Of a stretch of 64,000 nt of DNA, positions 16,017 to 25,250 are shown in pieces (positions within the stretch are counted from its first letter, which is position 1; the number at the start of each line of letters is the position of its first letter). The translations under genes were made by a program, and so were the position numbers. Under the pieces are notes generated by a model. The model saw only the letters and a list, made by a program, of their open reading frames with translations, did not search any database and had not been told where the DNA came from. Location of the stretch: the NCBI RefSeq assembly GCF_032337135.1, contig NZ_JAVXZZ010000002.1:806001-870000 (forward strand). The letters are read 5' to 3'. The stretch is from Allorhodoferax sp032337135 (GTDB taxonomy: Bacteria > Pseudomonadota > Gammaproteobacteria > Burkholderiales > Burkholderiaceae_C).

Positions 16017-19000
16017 GTGACCCTGCACATCACTACCTTCGAAGGCGGCAACGCCCTGTCATCCTTCCGCGTCCAACAGCTGCTGCCTGCCCTGCAGAAG
16101 GTGCACGACAAGATCGAAGGCATTGCCGCCCGCTTTGTGCACCTCGTGGCCAGCGAATCGGCGCTGGATGCGGCCCTGGCCGACAAGATCAGCGCGCTGC
16201 TGACCTACGGCGACCCCTACCAGGGCCCGTCGGAGGGCGCCTGCGTGGTGGTGAGTCCGCGGTTCGGCACGGTGTCCCCCTGGGCTTCCAAGGCCACGGA
16301 CATCGCCCACAACTGCGGCTTTGCCGTCAAGCGCATCGAGCGCCTGGTGGAGTACCGCATCACGCTCAAGTCCGGCCTGCTGAGCAAGCCGACCCTGAGT
16401 ACCGAGCAGTTGCAGCAGGTGGCTGCCTTGCTGCACGACCGCATGACCGAGAGCGCCATGCTGGACCGCGCCCAAGCCCAGGAACTGTTCCACGCCCTGC
16501 ACCCTGCCCCCATGGACCATGTGGATGTGCTTGGCGGCGGCAAGGCTGCGCTGGAAAAGGCCAACAAGGACTGGGGCCTGGCCCTGGCGGCCGACGAGAT
16601 CGACTACCTGGTGAATGCCTTCAACGGCTTGGGGCGCAACCCCACCGATGTGGAGCTGATGATGTTCGCCCAGGCCAACAGCGAGCACTGCCGCCACAAG
16701 ATCTTCAACGCCCAGTTCACCATTGATGGCGTGGCGCAGGACAAGAGCATGTTCGGCATGATCCGCAACACGCACCAGACCAGCCCGCAGTACATGCTGG
16801 TGGCCTACAGCGACAACGCCTCGGTGATGGAAGGCCATCAAATTGAGCGTTTTGTGGCAAAAACGGCCTCCAGCCCGCGTGAAACCAGCGCGGGACGCTA
16901 TGAAAAGACGAGCGCCTTGCAGCATGTGCTGATGAAGGTGGAAACCCACAACCACCCCACGGCCATCTCCCCCTTCCCCGGTGCCTCCACCGGCGCGGGC
17001 GGCGAGATCCGTGACGAAGGTGCCACCGGCCGTGGCTCCAAGCCCAAGGCAGGCCTCACCGGCTTTACCGTGTCCAAGCTCTGGGGCGGCTGGTCCGACC
17101 AGGCCGACGGCAAGCCCGCGCACATTGCCAGCCCCTTGCAGATCATGGTCGAAGGCCCCCTGGGCGGCGCGGCGTTCAACAACGAGTTTGGCCGCCCGAA
17201 CCTGCTGGGCTACTTCCGCGAATACGAGCAGACCGTGGCCAGCGACGTGGACACCGTGCAGCGCGGCTACCACAAGCCCATCATGATCGCCGGTGGTCTG
17301 GGCAGCATCGACGCTGGCCTGACCCACAAGATCGAATTCCCCGCAGGCACGCTGCTGGTGCAGCTGGGCGGGCCCGGCATGCGCATCGGCATGGGCGGTG
17401 GTGCGGCGTCGTCACTGGCCACCGGAGCCAACGCCGCCGAGCTGGACTTCGACTCGGTGCAGCGTGGCAACCCCGAAATCGAGCGCCGTGCGCAGGAGGT
17501 CATCAACCAGTGCTGGATTCTGGGTGAGCAGAACCCCATCCTCGCCATCCACGACGTGGGGGCAGGGGGCTTGTCCAACGCCTTCCCCGAGCTGACCAAC
17601 GACGCGGGCCGCGGTGCACGCTTCGACCTGCGCGCCGTGCCTCTGGAGGAGTCCGGTTTGGCGCCCAAGGAAATCTGGTGCAACGAGAGCCAGGAACGCT
17701 ACGTCATGGCCATTGCTCCTGAGTCGCTGGAGCTGTTCAAGGCCCTGTGCGAACGTGAACGCTGCCCGTTTGCCGTGGTCGGCGTGGCCACCGAAGAGCG
17801 CGAATTGAAACTGGTGGACGAGGGCAAGGAAAGCCCGGTCGACATGCCCATGAACGTGCTGCTGGGTAAGCCGCCCAAGATGCACCGCGATGTGAAGAGC
17901 ATTGCCCGCAAGGCCCAGCCACTGGTTTTGGACGGCGTGCCGTTGCAAAAGGCCGTCATCGACGTGCTGGCGCACCCCACCGTAGCGTCCAAGCGCTTCC
18001 TCATCACCATTGGCGACCGCACCGTGGGTGGCCTGACCCACCGCGACCAGATGGTCGGCCCCTGGCAGGTGCCCGTGGCGGACTGTGCCGTGACCCTGGC
18101 TGACTACAAGGGCTTTGCCGGTGAAGCCATGTCCATGGGCGAGCGCACGCCGCTGGCGGCGCTGGACGCACCCGCCTCGGGCCGCATGGCCGTGGCCGAA
18201 GCCATTACCAACCTGTTGGCCGCCCCCATCGAGCTGCCGCGCGTGAAGCTCTCCGCCAACTGGATGGCCGCCTGTGGTGAACCCGGTGAAGACGCTGCGC
18301 TCTACGCCACCGTCAAGGCCGTCGGCATGGAACTGTGCCCCGCCTTGGGCGTGGGCATTCCCGTGGGCAAGGATTCGCTGTCCATGCGTACCCAGTGGAA
18401 AGCAGACGGCCAGGAAAAGAAGGTCACCTCGCCCGTGTCCCTCATCGTCAGCGCCTTCGCTTCGGTGGCCGATGTGCGCGTCACGCTCACGCCCCAACTC
18501 AATGCCGAGGATGACACTACCCTGGTGCTGGTGGACCTGGGCGCGGGCAAGAACCGCATGGCTGGCTCCATCCTGGCCCAGACCTTGGACCAGATGGGCG
18601 ACACCGTGCCTGACCTGGACGATGCCCAGCGACTCATCCACCTGGTGAACGCCGTGAATGCCCTGCGTGCCCAGGGCCAGGTGCTGGCCTACCACGACCG
18701 CGGCGACGGCGGCCTGCTGGCTACCGTGGCCGAAATGGCCTTTGCCGGCCGCGTGGGCGTGGCCCTCAACGTGGACACCCTGGTGCTGGAAGGCGACGGC
18801 GTCTCCGACAGCCGCATGGACAGCGGCGAAGCCAAGAACTGGGCCACCCAGGTGGGTGCGCGACGCGACGAGCTGACCCTCAAGGCGCTGTTCAACGAGG
18901 AACTCGGCGTTGTGCTGCAGGTGCGCACTTCTGAGCGCGACGCCGTGCTCAAGACCCTGCGCGAGCACGGTCTGGGTGCCATGACCCACGTCATCGGCAA

Positions 19001-20054
19001 GACTCGCCCGGCCAGCAGCACCATCGACGCCGGTAAGGGTGAACTGCAGGTGTGGCGCGACGCCAAGGCCGTGTTCAGTGCCAAGCTGTCCGACCTGCAC
19101 CAGGTGTGGGACGCGGTGAGCTGGAAGATTGCCCAGCAGCGCGACAACCCGGCCTGCGCCGACTCAGAACACGCCGCTGCCGGCCTGGAAGCCGACCCCG
19201 GCTTGCACGTTTATCTGCCAAATTCGGCTGTAGCCCTCGAAGGTACTGCGCAGGCCGCTGCAAAAACTGTAGCGCCTGCCGTCCTGACGGCGCGCCCCAA
19301 GGTGGCCGTGCTGCGCGAGCAGGGCGTCAACTCGCACGTGGAAATGGCCTACGCCTTCACCGAAGCCGGTTTCGAAGCCTATGACGTGCACATGACCGAC
19401 CTGCAGACCGGCCGCGCCAAGCTGCAGGACTTCCAGGGCGTGGTGGCCTGCGGTGGCTTCAGCTATGGCGACACCCTGGGTGCCGGCATCGGCTGGGCGC
19501 GCTCCATCACCTTCAACGAGGTGCTGTCCGCGCAGTTCAAGGCCTTCTTTGCCCGCACCGACACCTTTGGCCTGGGCGTGTGCAACGGCTGCCAGATGTT
19601 TGCCGAACTGGCCGACATCATCCCCGGCGCGCAGGACTGGCCGCGCTTCACCACCAACCAGAGCGAGCGCTTCGAAGCCCGACTAAGCATGGTGGAAGTG
19701 CTCGATTCGCCCAGCCTGTTCTTCAAGGACTTGGCCGGCATGCGCCTGCCGATCGCCGTGGCCCACGGCGAAGGTTTTGCCAACTTCAAGTACCGCGGCA
19801 ACGCCGACAAGGCCATCGCCGCCATGCGCTACGTGGACAACAGCGGTGCGCCGACTGAGGTCTACCCCTACAACCCGAACGGCAGCCCCGGCGGCCTGAC
19901 GGCAGTCACCACGGCGGACGGCCGCTTCACCGCCATGATGCCGCACCCCGAGCGCGTGTTCCGCAACGTGCAGATGAGCTGGACCAGCCTCGACAAGAGC
20001 GAATTCAGCCCCTGGATGCAACTGTGGCGCAATGCGCGCCGTTGGGTGGGTTGA
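16017..20054 (+). CDS. purL: Phosphoribosylformylglycinamidine synthase (FGAM synthetase)
   Basis: PurL converts FGAR, glutamine and ATP to FGAM in purine synthesis. This is the large one-chain form (1345 residues): N-terminal FGAR-AT domain, two AIRS-type ATP domains (MKVETHNHPTAISPFPGASTGAGGEIRDEG; PVGKDSLSMR), and a C-terminal glutaminase domain with the nucleophile in LGVCNGCQMF (near residue 1190) and the catalytic His in MMPHPERVF. The start is GTG; it fits the conserved opening of the family. Two different interspersed repeats lie in frame: family A at about residues 283-295, in the loop just before the ATP-binding motif, and family B at about residues 1072-1086, in the linker before the glutaminase domain. 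The reading frame is intact, so the enzyme is expected to work. Confidence 0.98.
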   Translation: MTLHITTFEGGNALSSFRVQQLLPALQKVHDKIEGIAARFVHLVASESALDAALADKISALLTYGDPYQGPSEGACVVVSPRFGTVSPWASKATDIAHNCGFAVKRIERLVEYRITLKSGLLSKPTLSTEQLQQVAALLHDRMTESAMLDRAQAQELFHALHPAPMDHVDVLGGGKAALEKANKDWGLALAADEIDYLVNAFNGLGRNPTDVELMMFAQANSEHCRHKIFNAQFTIDGVAQDKSMFGMIRNTHQTSPQYMLVAYSDNASVMEGHQIERFVAKTASSPRETSAGRYEKTSALQHVLMKVETHNHPTAISPFPGASTGAGGEIRDEGATGRGSKPKAGLTGFTVSKLWGGWSDQADGKPAHIASPLQIMVEGPLGGAAFNNEFGRPNLLGYFREYEQTVASDVDTVQRGYHKPIMIAGGLGSIDAGLTHKIEFPAGTLLVQLGGPGMRIGMGGGAASSLATGANAAELDFDSVQRGNPEIERRAQEVINQCWILGEQNPILAIHDVGAGGLSNAFPELTNDAGRGARFDLRAVPLEESGLAPKEIWCNESQERYVMAIAPESLELFKALCERERCPFAVVGVATEERELKLVDEGKESPVDMPMNVLLGKPPKMHRDVKSIARKAQPLVLDGVPLQKAVIDVLAHPTVASKRFLITIGDRTVGGLTHRDQMVGPWQVPVADCAVTLADYKGFAGEAMSMGERTPLAALDAPASGRMAVAEAITNLLAAPIELPRVKLSANWMAACGEPGEDAALYATVKAVGMELCPALGVGIPVGKDSLSMRTQWKADGQEKKVTSPVSLIVSAFASVADVRVTLTPQLNAEDDTTLVLVDLGAGKNRMAGSILAQTLDQMGDTVPDLDDAQRLIHLVNAVNALRAQGQVLAYHDRGDGGLLATVAEMAFAGRVGVALNVDTLVLEGDGVSDSRMDSGEAKNWATQVGARRDELTLKALFNEELGVVLQVRTSERDAVLKTLREHGLGAMTHVIGKTRPASSTIDAGKGELQVWRDAKAVFSAKLSDLHQVWDAVSWKIAQQRDNPACADSEHAAAGLEADPGLHVYLPNSAVALEGTAQAAAKTVAPAVLTARPKVAVLREQGVNSHVEMAYAFTEAGFEAYDVHMTDLQTGRAKLQDFQGVVACGGFSYGDTLGAGIGWARSITFNEVLSAQFKAFFARTDTFGLGVCNGCQMFAELADIIPGAQDWPRFTTNQSERFEARLSMVEVLDSPSLFFKDLAGMRLPIAVAHGEGFANFKYRGNADKAIAAMRYVDNSGAPTEVYPYNPNGSPGGLTAVTTADGRFTAMMPHPERVFRNVQMSWTSLDKSEFSPWMQLWRNARRWVG
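16865..16899 (-). repeat. 35-bp interspersed repeat, family A, copy in purL
   Basis: Read on the minus strand, it starts with AGC and ends GCTGGAGGCC, 35 bases in all. It has flanking TTTTCAT upstream and GTTTTTG downstream. The GCGCGGG/CCCGCGT arms inside could form a hairpin. The length and end bases match the copies in rlhA and tex. It encodes part of the segment FVAKTASSPRETSAGRYEK of PurL. Confidence 0.65.
19231..19273 (+). repeat. 43-bp interspersed repeat, family B, copy 2 (in purL)
   Basis: This copy reads TAGCCC, ten variable bases, then TGCGCAGGCCGCTGC and the closing GTAGC, with the fixed 37-base spacing. It is translated as a stretch rich in Ala and Val within the linker before the glutaminase domain. 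Confidence 0.75.
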
Positions 20055-20082
20055 ATCGGCTGTCGCGTCTAACCGCCTATGC

Positions 20083-20121
20083 AAGCCCAAGGTCGCTCGC
20101 GGCCATGGGCTTTCTTGTTTT
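20083..20121 (+). terminator. Rho-independent terminator of purL
   Basis: AAGCCCAAGG (20083-20092) pairs with CCATGGGCTT (20103-20112) with one mismatch, followed by a T-rich tail to 20121. It lies 28 bp beyond the purL stop. Confidence 0.8.
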
Positions 20122-20194
20122 CGATGGCCCAGTGGCATGTCGATGTCCGGTTTTTGACGCTTTTTGTCCGGGCCGCTGATTTGCATTAATCTCC

Positions 20195-20207
20195 TTGCAT
20201 GGTGCAA
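20195..20207. promoter_or_regulatory. Small palindrome upstream of the serine hydrolase gene
   Basis: TTGCA-TGG-TGCAA is symmetric, and TTGCAT is repeated 14 bp upstream (20181-20186). It lies 70 bp before the serine hydrolase start, and could be bound by the AraC-type regulator encoded next to that gene, but this is a guess. Confidence 0.25.
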
Positions 20208-20276
20208 TAGAACCCAGGGACCAAGCCACCAACGGTTTGGCCCGAGAGTCCTATCTTTGATGCAGGAGACAACAAC

Positions 20277-21494
20277 ATGCGTTTGCTTCCCCGTTCGCGC
20301 CTGGGGCGCGGTGTTCTGGCCGCGGTAGCGGCGGTGGTACTGTGGCAAGGTGGCCACTTTGGCCTGCGCTACTGGCAATTCGACACCCTGTTCCGTGCCG
20401 ACCGCATCGTGGAGAACTTCCGCTCCATGCCCCAGTATTTCAACTCCATCGCCATGCACAACAGCGGTGAGGTGCTTCCCTGGGCCGTGGCAGAAAAGCC
20501 CCTGCCAGAGAAGTTCCTGTTCCAGGGCAAGGACTACCGCCTGCAGGATTGGATTGCCAGCACCGGCACCACGGGCCTGATGGTGGTGGCCGACGGCAAG
20601 GTGGCGTTCGAGCAGTACTACCAGGGCAACACGGCGCAGACCGAAGCCATCTCCTGGTCGCTGGGAAAATCCTTCGTGTCCTCCCTCATCGGCTTTGCCG
20701 TGGCCGATGGTTCCATCAAGAGCTTGCGTGACCCGGTGAGCGACTATGTGCCGCTGCTCAAGGGCGGCGGCTACGAAGGTGTGCCCATCCAGGACGTGCT
20801 GGAAATGTCCTCGGGCATCGACTTCGACGAGGACTATGCCAACCCCGATGCGGGCATCAACGTGCTGGGCCAGCGCATCTTCCTGGGCCAGACCACCAAC
20901 GACTGGGTCGCCCAGCGCAAGCGTGCCAAGGCGCCGGGCACCGAGCACCACTACATCAGCATCGATACGCAGGTGCTGGGCATGGTGCTCGAAGCCGCCA
21001 CGGGCAAGAGCGTGGCGCAGTACATGCAGGAAAAGCTCTGGTCCCGCATGGGGGCGGAGGGCGATGCGCGCTGGGTGACCGATGCCCATGGTGCCGTGCT
21101 GGCGTTTGCCGGGCTCAATGCCCGCCTGCGTGACTACGCCCGCTTCGGCCAGCTCTATCTGGACGGCGGGCGCAATTTGCGCGGCGAGCAGGTCTTGCCC
21201 GAACAATGGGTACGTACCTCGGTCAAGCCGCGCACGGCTTACCTTCAGCCCGGCCGCACGGTGGAGGAGGGCAACCCGCGCCTGGGCTATGCCTACCAGT
21301 GGTGGGTACCCCAAGGGGACGAGGGCGAATTCACGGCCATCGGGGTCTATGGCCAGTTCATCTACGTGAACCCGACGCGCCGGATCGTCATTGCCAAGAA
21401 CTCGGCCTACGTGGACTACAACAAGGACGGCACGCAGATGGAGTACCAGAGCATCGAAGCCTTCCGCGCCATTGCCCGTGCGATGCGGCCCTGA
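20277..21494 (+). CDS. Serine hydrolase, class C beta-lactamase family
   Basis: This 405-residue protein has an N-terminal hydrophobic anchor (about residues 10-27), so it is probably exported or membrane-tethered. It carries the SxxK nucleophile motif in ISWSLGKSFVSSLIGFAVADG (about residue 125) and a following VLEMSSGIDFDEDY, as in 6-aminohexanoate-dimer hydrolase and related esterases. The second motif is probably HYISIDTQ, and the usual HxG/KTG box appears as VYGQF near the end. Substrate cannot be told; families with this fold include penicillin-binding proteins, esterases and nylon-oligomer hydrolases. AGGAG lies 7 bases before the ATG. An AraC-family gene starts 23 bp downstream in the same direction, suggesting a hydrolase-regulator unit. 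Confidence 0.88.
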   Translation: MRLLPRSRLGRGVLAAVAAVVLWQGGHFGLRYWQFDTLFRADRIVENFRSMPQYFNSIAMHNSGEVLPWAVAEKPLPEKFLFQGKDYRLQDWIASTGTTGLMVVADGKVAFEQYYQGNTAQTEAISWSLGKSFVSSLIGFAVADGSIKSLRDPVSDYVPLLKGGGYEGVPIQDVLEMSSGIDFDEDYANPDAGINVLGQRIFLGQTTNDWVAQRKRAKAPGTEHHYISIDTQVLGMVLEAATGKSVAQYMQEKLWSRMGAEGDARWVTDAHGAVLAFAGLNARLRDYARFGQLYLDGGRNLRGEQVLPEQWVRTSVKPRTAYLQPGRTVEEGNPRLGYAYQWWVPQGDEGEFTAIGVYGQFIYVNPTRRIVIAKNSAYVDYNKDGTQMEYQSIEAFRAIARAMRP

Positions 21495-21517
21495 CGCCCA
21501 CCTAGAGCGCAAACAAA

Positions 21518-22486
21518 ATGGCCGCCATTCCGGTAATGCAGCACTCCATCGACTGGGATTACGGTCTGCGGCCCTTGCAGCAGTACCTGGCCCAACATGC
21601 GCCGCACTTGCATCCCCCCGCAGGCCTGAATAGCGAACAGCTGTACGCTTGGCTGGCCCGCCATACTGCAGAGGCTACGCAGGGGCTACAGGTGGGCCAG
21701 TGCTATCGCATCACCGACTACGGCCCCGTCAGTCTGGCCATGCTCTGTGCCCAAGACCTTGGGCAGGCGGTACAGGTGGTCGCTGCCCACCTGCTGGAGT
21801 TCAACAGCCACCTCGCCCGCTTTGACATGTCTCACCAGGCCGGTGAAACCGTGGTGGAAGTCCAGTTTCGTCCTGACGTGCTTATCGCTGAGGCAGTTCT
21901 GCGCTTCCACGCCAACGTAATGGCCGCAGCCACGCTGCGCCTTGTAGCCGATCTGGTGGGTGAACGCCGCTGCCTGCGTCGCCTCGTGCTGCCCCTGCAG
22001 CCGGCCAACCCGGACTTCGAAGCCTTTTTCCGGGTACCGGTGGCGCTGCAAGGTGCCGGGGTGCGTTTCCATTTCGAGGGGGATGTGCTGCAGTGGCCCA
22101 TTCCCACTGCCAACGCCGCCACTTTCGAGGCTGCGCTGCAGGCCTGCGGCAGCCAGCTTGGCGCCCGCCTGGAGCAGGCCTTGGGCGGCACGGCCCAGCG
22201 GGTAGCGCAGCTGTTGGGCTCTTGCGCCCATGCCTTGCCGAACATGGAGGCTGCGGCCGCCCACCTGCACCTGTGCGAACGCACCCTGCGCAGGCGCCTC
22301 GCGGCCGAAGGCACCACCTACCGCGCCCTGCTGGACGATGCCCAGTGGCGGCGAGCCTCGGTGCTGCTGGCGCAGCCGGGCGCGACGGTGCCCTACGTGG
22401 CGGGGCAGTTGGGCATTGCCAACCCGGCCACCTTGCGCGCGCTCCTGCGGCGGCGCGCGCAGCATCCGCAAACGTCGGTAGATTGA
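21518..22486 (+). CDS. AraC-family transcriptional regulator with unusual C-terminal helix
   Basis: The 322-residue protein has the N-terminal ligand domain of the OruR/ArgR-like AraC subgroup (GLRPLQQYLAQHAP... HYRITDYGPVSLAMLCAQDLGQAVQ-like layout) and a C-terminal two-helix DNA-binding region. The first helix-turn-helix is normal (MEAAAAHLHLCERTLRRRLAAEGTTYRALLDDAQWRRA). The second reads QLGIANPATLRALLRRRAQHP where family members usually have a GF/YSE-S-F-RAFKRW pattern, so the conserved Phe and Trp are missing. The frame continues only 10 more residues. It could be a diverged or partly inactive regulator. It is probably co-transcribed with the serine hydrolase upstream. Confidence 0.82.
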   Translation: MAAIPVMQHSIDWDYGLRPLQQYLAQHAPHLHPPAGLNSEQLYAWLARHTAEATQGLQVGQCYRITDYGPVSLAMLCAQDLGQAVQVVAAHLLEFNSHLARFDMSHQAGETVVEVQFRPDVLIAEAVLRFHANVMAAATLRLVADLVGERRCLRRLVLPLQPANPDFEAFFRVPVALQGAGVRFHFEGDVLQWPIPTANAATFEAALQACGSQLGARLEQALGGTAQRVAQLLGSCAHALPNMEAAAAHLHLCERTLRRRLAAEGTTYRALLDDAQWRRASVLLAQPGATVPYVAGQLGIANPATLRALLRRRAQHPQTSVD

Positions 22487-22580
22487 GGTCAGTGGCAGCG
22501 CCTTTTCAACGGGTCCGTACGCCGGAGGGGAAATCGTCAGGTATACGTCTGGATTCTTCGGCACACTGGACAATTCGACC

Positions 22581-23282
22581 ATGGACGATGCGATGAAGAA
22601 TCAAGCAGGGATGGATTGCGGCGACATGCCGGGCAAGGATGGCGTGCCGTCACGGCAACGGCGTGTGTCCCAGAGCGACCGGGATTTGCTCAAGGCGCAA
22701 CTCGAGCGCGCAGCGTTCTCGCTCTTTCTAGAAGGCGGCAGCAAGGCCATTAGCCTGCGTGCCGTCGCCCGCGCCGCAGGGGTGTCGGCGATGACGCCCT
22801 ATGGCTATTTTTCCAGCAAGGCGGATTTGCTGGCTTCGTTGTGGCCGCATATCCTGGGGCGGTTATTCGACATACTTGAACCGATTTTTGATGCGCCCAT
22901 GGAGGCCAGGCAAAAGCAGGGCTTGGTTTGTGAGGCCATCCTCGACTACTGGGAACAGCACCCGGAACACTACCGCATCGTGTACATGACGGAGGGCGTT
23001 TCGCCCGATGCGTCGTTGGAGCAGCGGGCCAAGGTACCACGTTATCGTGCATCGCTAGAGAAGAATCTGGCCACGACCACCGGGTTTGCCTGCGACATCG
23101 GCGCCGACCCGTCGAAGGCAGCCATGGCCAACGACATGCGTTTCGCCATGCTATTGGGTTTTGCCCATGCGACGGTCGTCACCCGTCATTTTCCCTGGAC
23201 CGATCGGCAGCGCCTGAAGCGCCACTATGTCGAGCAGGTGGTGCGCTCCATGGAGGAGTTCCTTCTTCGCAAGGACACCTGA
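22581..23282 (+). CDS. TetR-family transcriptional regulator
   Basis: The 233-residue protein has a TetR N-terminal helix-turn-helix: LERAAFSLFLEGGSKAISLRAVARAAGVSAMTPYGYFSSKADLLASLW (about residues 35-80). The C-terminal ligand domain includes EAILDYWEQHPEHYRIVYM, common in TetR_C WHG-type regulators. The first ~30 residues before the HTH are not conserved; in-frame ATGs at 22593 and 22611 are alternative starts. It is followed by a chemoreceptor gene, and no operator-target pair is evident next to it. Confidence 0.92.
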   Translation: MDDAMKNQAGMDCGDMPGKDGVPSRQRRVSQSDRDLLKAQLERAAFSLFLEGGSKAISLRAVARAAGVSAMTPYGYFSSKADLLASLWPHILGRLFDILEPIFDAPMEARQKQGLVCEAILDYWEQHPEHYRIVYMTEGVSPDASLEQRAKVPRYRASLEKNLATTTGFACDIGADPSKAAMANDMRFAMLLGFAHATVVTRHFPWTDRQRLKRHYVEQVVRSMEEFLLRKDT

Positions 23283-23369
23283 GCGCGGCTTGCGGGTACT
23301 TGCAGCACGATTCTCCTGAAGTCAGCAACGAGTGAGTTTGCTCATTTCGGTTTTTTATTTCTCTTTCGC

Positions 23370-23381
23370 TTTACGCGTAAA
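23370..23381. promoter_or_regulatory. Perfect 12-bp palindrome upstream of the chemoreceptor gene
   Basis: TTTACGCGTAAA lies in the 266-bp gap between the TetR-type gene and the chemoreceptor gene, 168 bp before the latter. It could be an operator. Otherwise the gap holds only a T-rich stretch (23350-23366) after a weak hairpin. Confidence 0.3.
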
Positions 23382-23548
23382 CTAGATGTCGCGCAGTCAA
23401 CCTTCCAGCGTGGAGGCAAGGCTGCGCAGCTGTGTACGGGCCATGCCAGCGCCGTGGGGTTGGTATGGCGCCATCGGTAGCACAGCCCTTCAACACAAGC
23501 GGTTGAAGTCAGGAACCAGATGACAAAACGCAGGAGCGATAGAGAACA

Positions 23549-25153
23549 ATGAAGAACCTCAATATTGGTGTACGTCTGGGCATGGGATTTGCGTTGGTGC
23601 TCCTTTTGGGCACACTGGTCGGTCTGATGTCCATCAACCGCCTGGCGGTGGTCAACGGGGCAACGGAAGACATTGCCACCAATTGGCTCGTAGCCACACG
23701 GGCGCTGGGTGCTTACCGCAAAGCGGTCTTTGACATACGCCTGGCTGAAGCGAGCCACGCGATGGCCAACAAGGAAGAGCAGTTCGCAGAGGCAGAGAAA
23801 CGCATTGCAGAGGGTAAGGCCAAGGCCGCGGAGTTCCTGGAGACCTACGCCAAGACAGTAGTGACTGATGAAGAGCGGCCATTCCTGGAGGCGATCCAGA
23901 AGGCAGAAAGAGACTATTACGCCACCCAACCCGCATTTTTAAAGCTATCGCGCGCCTCGGATGGGGTGACCGACGAGCTGCGTGGGGCGTATGGCGGTGC
24001 GGCGTCGCAGGCGTTTGCCAACCTCATTGAGGCTATTGGAAAAGATGTGGACTTCCAGACCAAGGGGGCCGATGCGGCCTACCAGCTGTCCCAGAGCACC
24101 TACGCCAATACCCGCAATGCCATCATCGGCTTGCTGGTGCTGTCGCTGGCGATTGGATCGGCACTGGCATGGAGCACCACCCGTTCCATCACGGTGCCTG
24201 TCACCAAGGCCGTGGCCATGGCGGAGTCGGTCGCTGGCGGCGATCTAACCAACACCGTGCACGTCGAACAGAAGGATGAAATCGGGCGCCTGGTCAATGC
24301 ACTGTCGGCCATGACCCTCGCCTTGTCCGATGTGGTCGGCAAGGTCCGCAATGGATCGGAGGGCGTGGCCACAGCTGCGTCCGAAATAGCGCAAGGCAAC
24401 CAGGATTTGTCGTCGCGCACCGAAAGCCAGGCCAGTGCGCTGGAGGAAACGGCGGCGTCCATGGAGGAGCTGTCCTCCACGGTGTCGCAGAATGCCGATG
24501 CGGCGCGTCAGGCCAACCAGCTGGCAATGACCGCTTCCACTGTGGCCAGTCGTGGTGGCGCCGTCGTGGCTGAGGTGGTGGAGACCATGAAGGGCATCAA
24601 TGACGCCTCGCGCAAGATCTCCGACATCATTGCCGTCATCGACGGCATCGCCTTCCAGACCAACATCCTGGCGCTGAATGCTGCCGTGGAGGCCGCGCGT
24701 GCCGGGGAACAGGGCCGCGGCTTCGCCGTCGTTGCCTCGGAGGTGCGCAGCCTCGCGGGACGCAGCGCCGAAGCGGCCAAGGAAATCAAGGCGCTGATCA
24801 ATACCAGCGTCGAGCGGGTAGAAAAGGGGGCACATCTGGTCGATCAGGCCGGCAACACCATGACCGAGATCGTGGATGCCATCAGGAACGTCACCGACCT
24901 GATGTCGGAAATCAGTGCCGCCAGCAGCGAACAGGCAGCCGGGGTGAATCAGGTCGGAGAGGCCGTGCAGCAGATGGACCAGGTTACCCAGCAGAATGCC
25001 GCCTTGGTGGAACAGATGGCCGCTGCGGCCAGCAGCTTGCGAAGCCAGGCCGACGACCTGGTGAACGTGGTGGCCGTGTTCAAGGTCGATACGGACCGGG
25101 CCTCGACCCCGGTTCCCATGCTCGCCGTGTCCAAGCCCCTGTTGGCGCACTGA
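23549..25153 (+). CDS. Methyl-accepting chemotaxis protein
   Basis: This transmembrane receptor signals through CheA/CheW to the flagellar motor. The 534-residue protein has TM1 (about residues 10-32), a periplasmic four-helix-bundle sensor of about 155 residues, TM2 (about 188-210, AIIGLLVLSLAIGSALAW), a HAMP domain starting at TTRSITVPVTKAV, and a cytoplasmic coiled coil. The highly conserved hairpin tip is IAFQTNILALNAAVEAARAGEQGRGFAVVASEVR (split: GIAFQTNILALNAA then RAGEQGRGFAVVA). The C-terminus ends in PLLAH and lacks the NWETF-type tail that tethers CheR/CheB in Tsr/Tar, so it probably relies on receptor neighbours for methylation. No other che gene is adjacent; the ligand is unknown. 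Confidence 0.96.
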   Translation: MKNLNIGVRLGMGFALVLLLGTLVGLMSINRLAVVNGATEDIATNWLVATRALGAYRKAVFDIRLAEASHAMANKEEQFAEAEKRIAEGKAKAAEFLETYAKTVVTDEERPFLEAIQKAERDYYATQPAFLKLSRASDGVTDELRGAYGGAASQAFANLIEAIGKDVDFQTKGADAAYQLSQSTYANTRNAIIGLLVLSLAIGSALAWSTTRSITVPVTKAVAMAESVAGGDLTNTVHVEQKDEIGRLVNALSAMTLALSDVVGKVRNGSEGVATAASEIAQGNQDLSSRTESQASALEETAASMEELSSTVSQNADAARQANQLAMTASTVASRGGAVVAEVVETMKGINDASRKISDIIAVIDGIAFQTNILALNAAVEAARAGEQGRGFAVVASEVRSLAGRSAEAAKEIKALINTSVERVEKGAHLVDQAGNTMTEIVDAIRNVTDLMSEISAASSEQAAGVNQVGEAVQQMDQVTQQNAALVEQMAAAASSLRSQADDLVNVVAVFKVDTDRASTPVPMLAVSKPLLAH

Positions 25154-25250
25154 ACGAAGCGCTGGGACGCTCGCCTACACCCCCGCCTGTGGCGGTCGGT
25201 AGGGGTAACCGAGCAGCGGAAAGGAGCAGCCCCTTCGCTACACTGCGCCG

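Noticed and set aside
22520..22560. Weak dyad upstream of the TetR-type gene as an operator
   Set aside because: The half-sites around GTATAC match poorly beyond the central six bases.
25160..25215. Hairpin CCGCC/GGCGG after the chemoreceptor gene as a terminator
   Set aside because: The stem is only five pairs and no T run follows.
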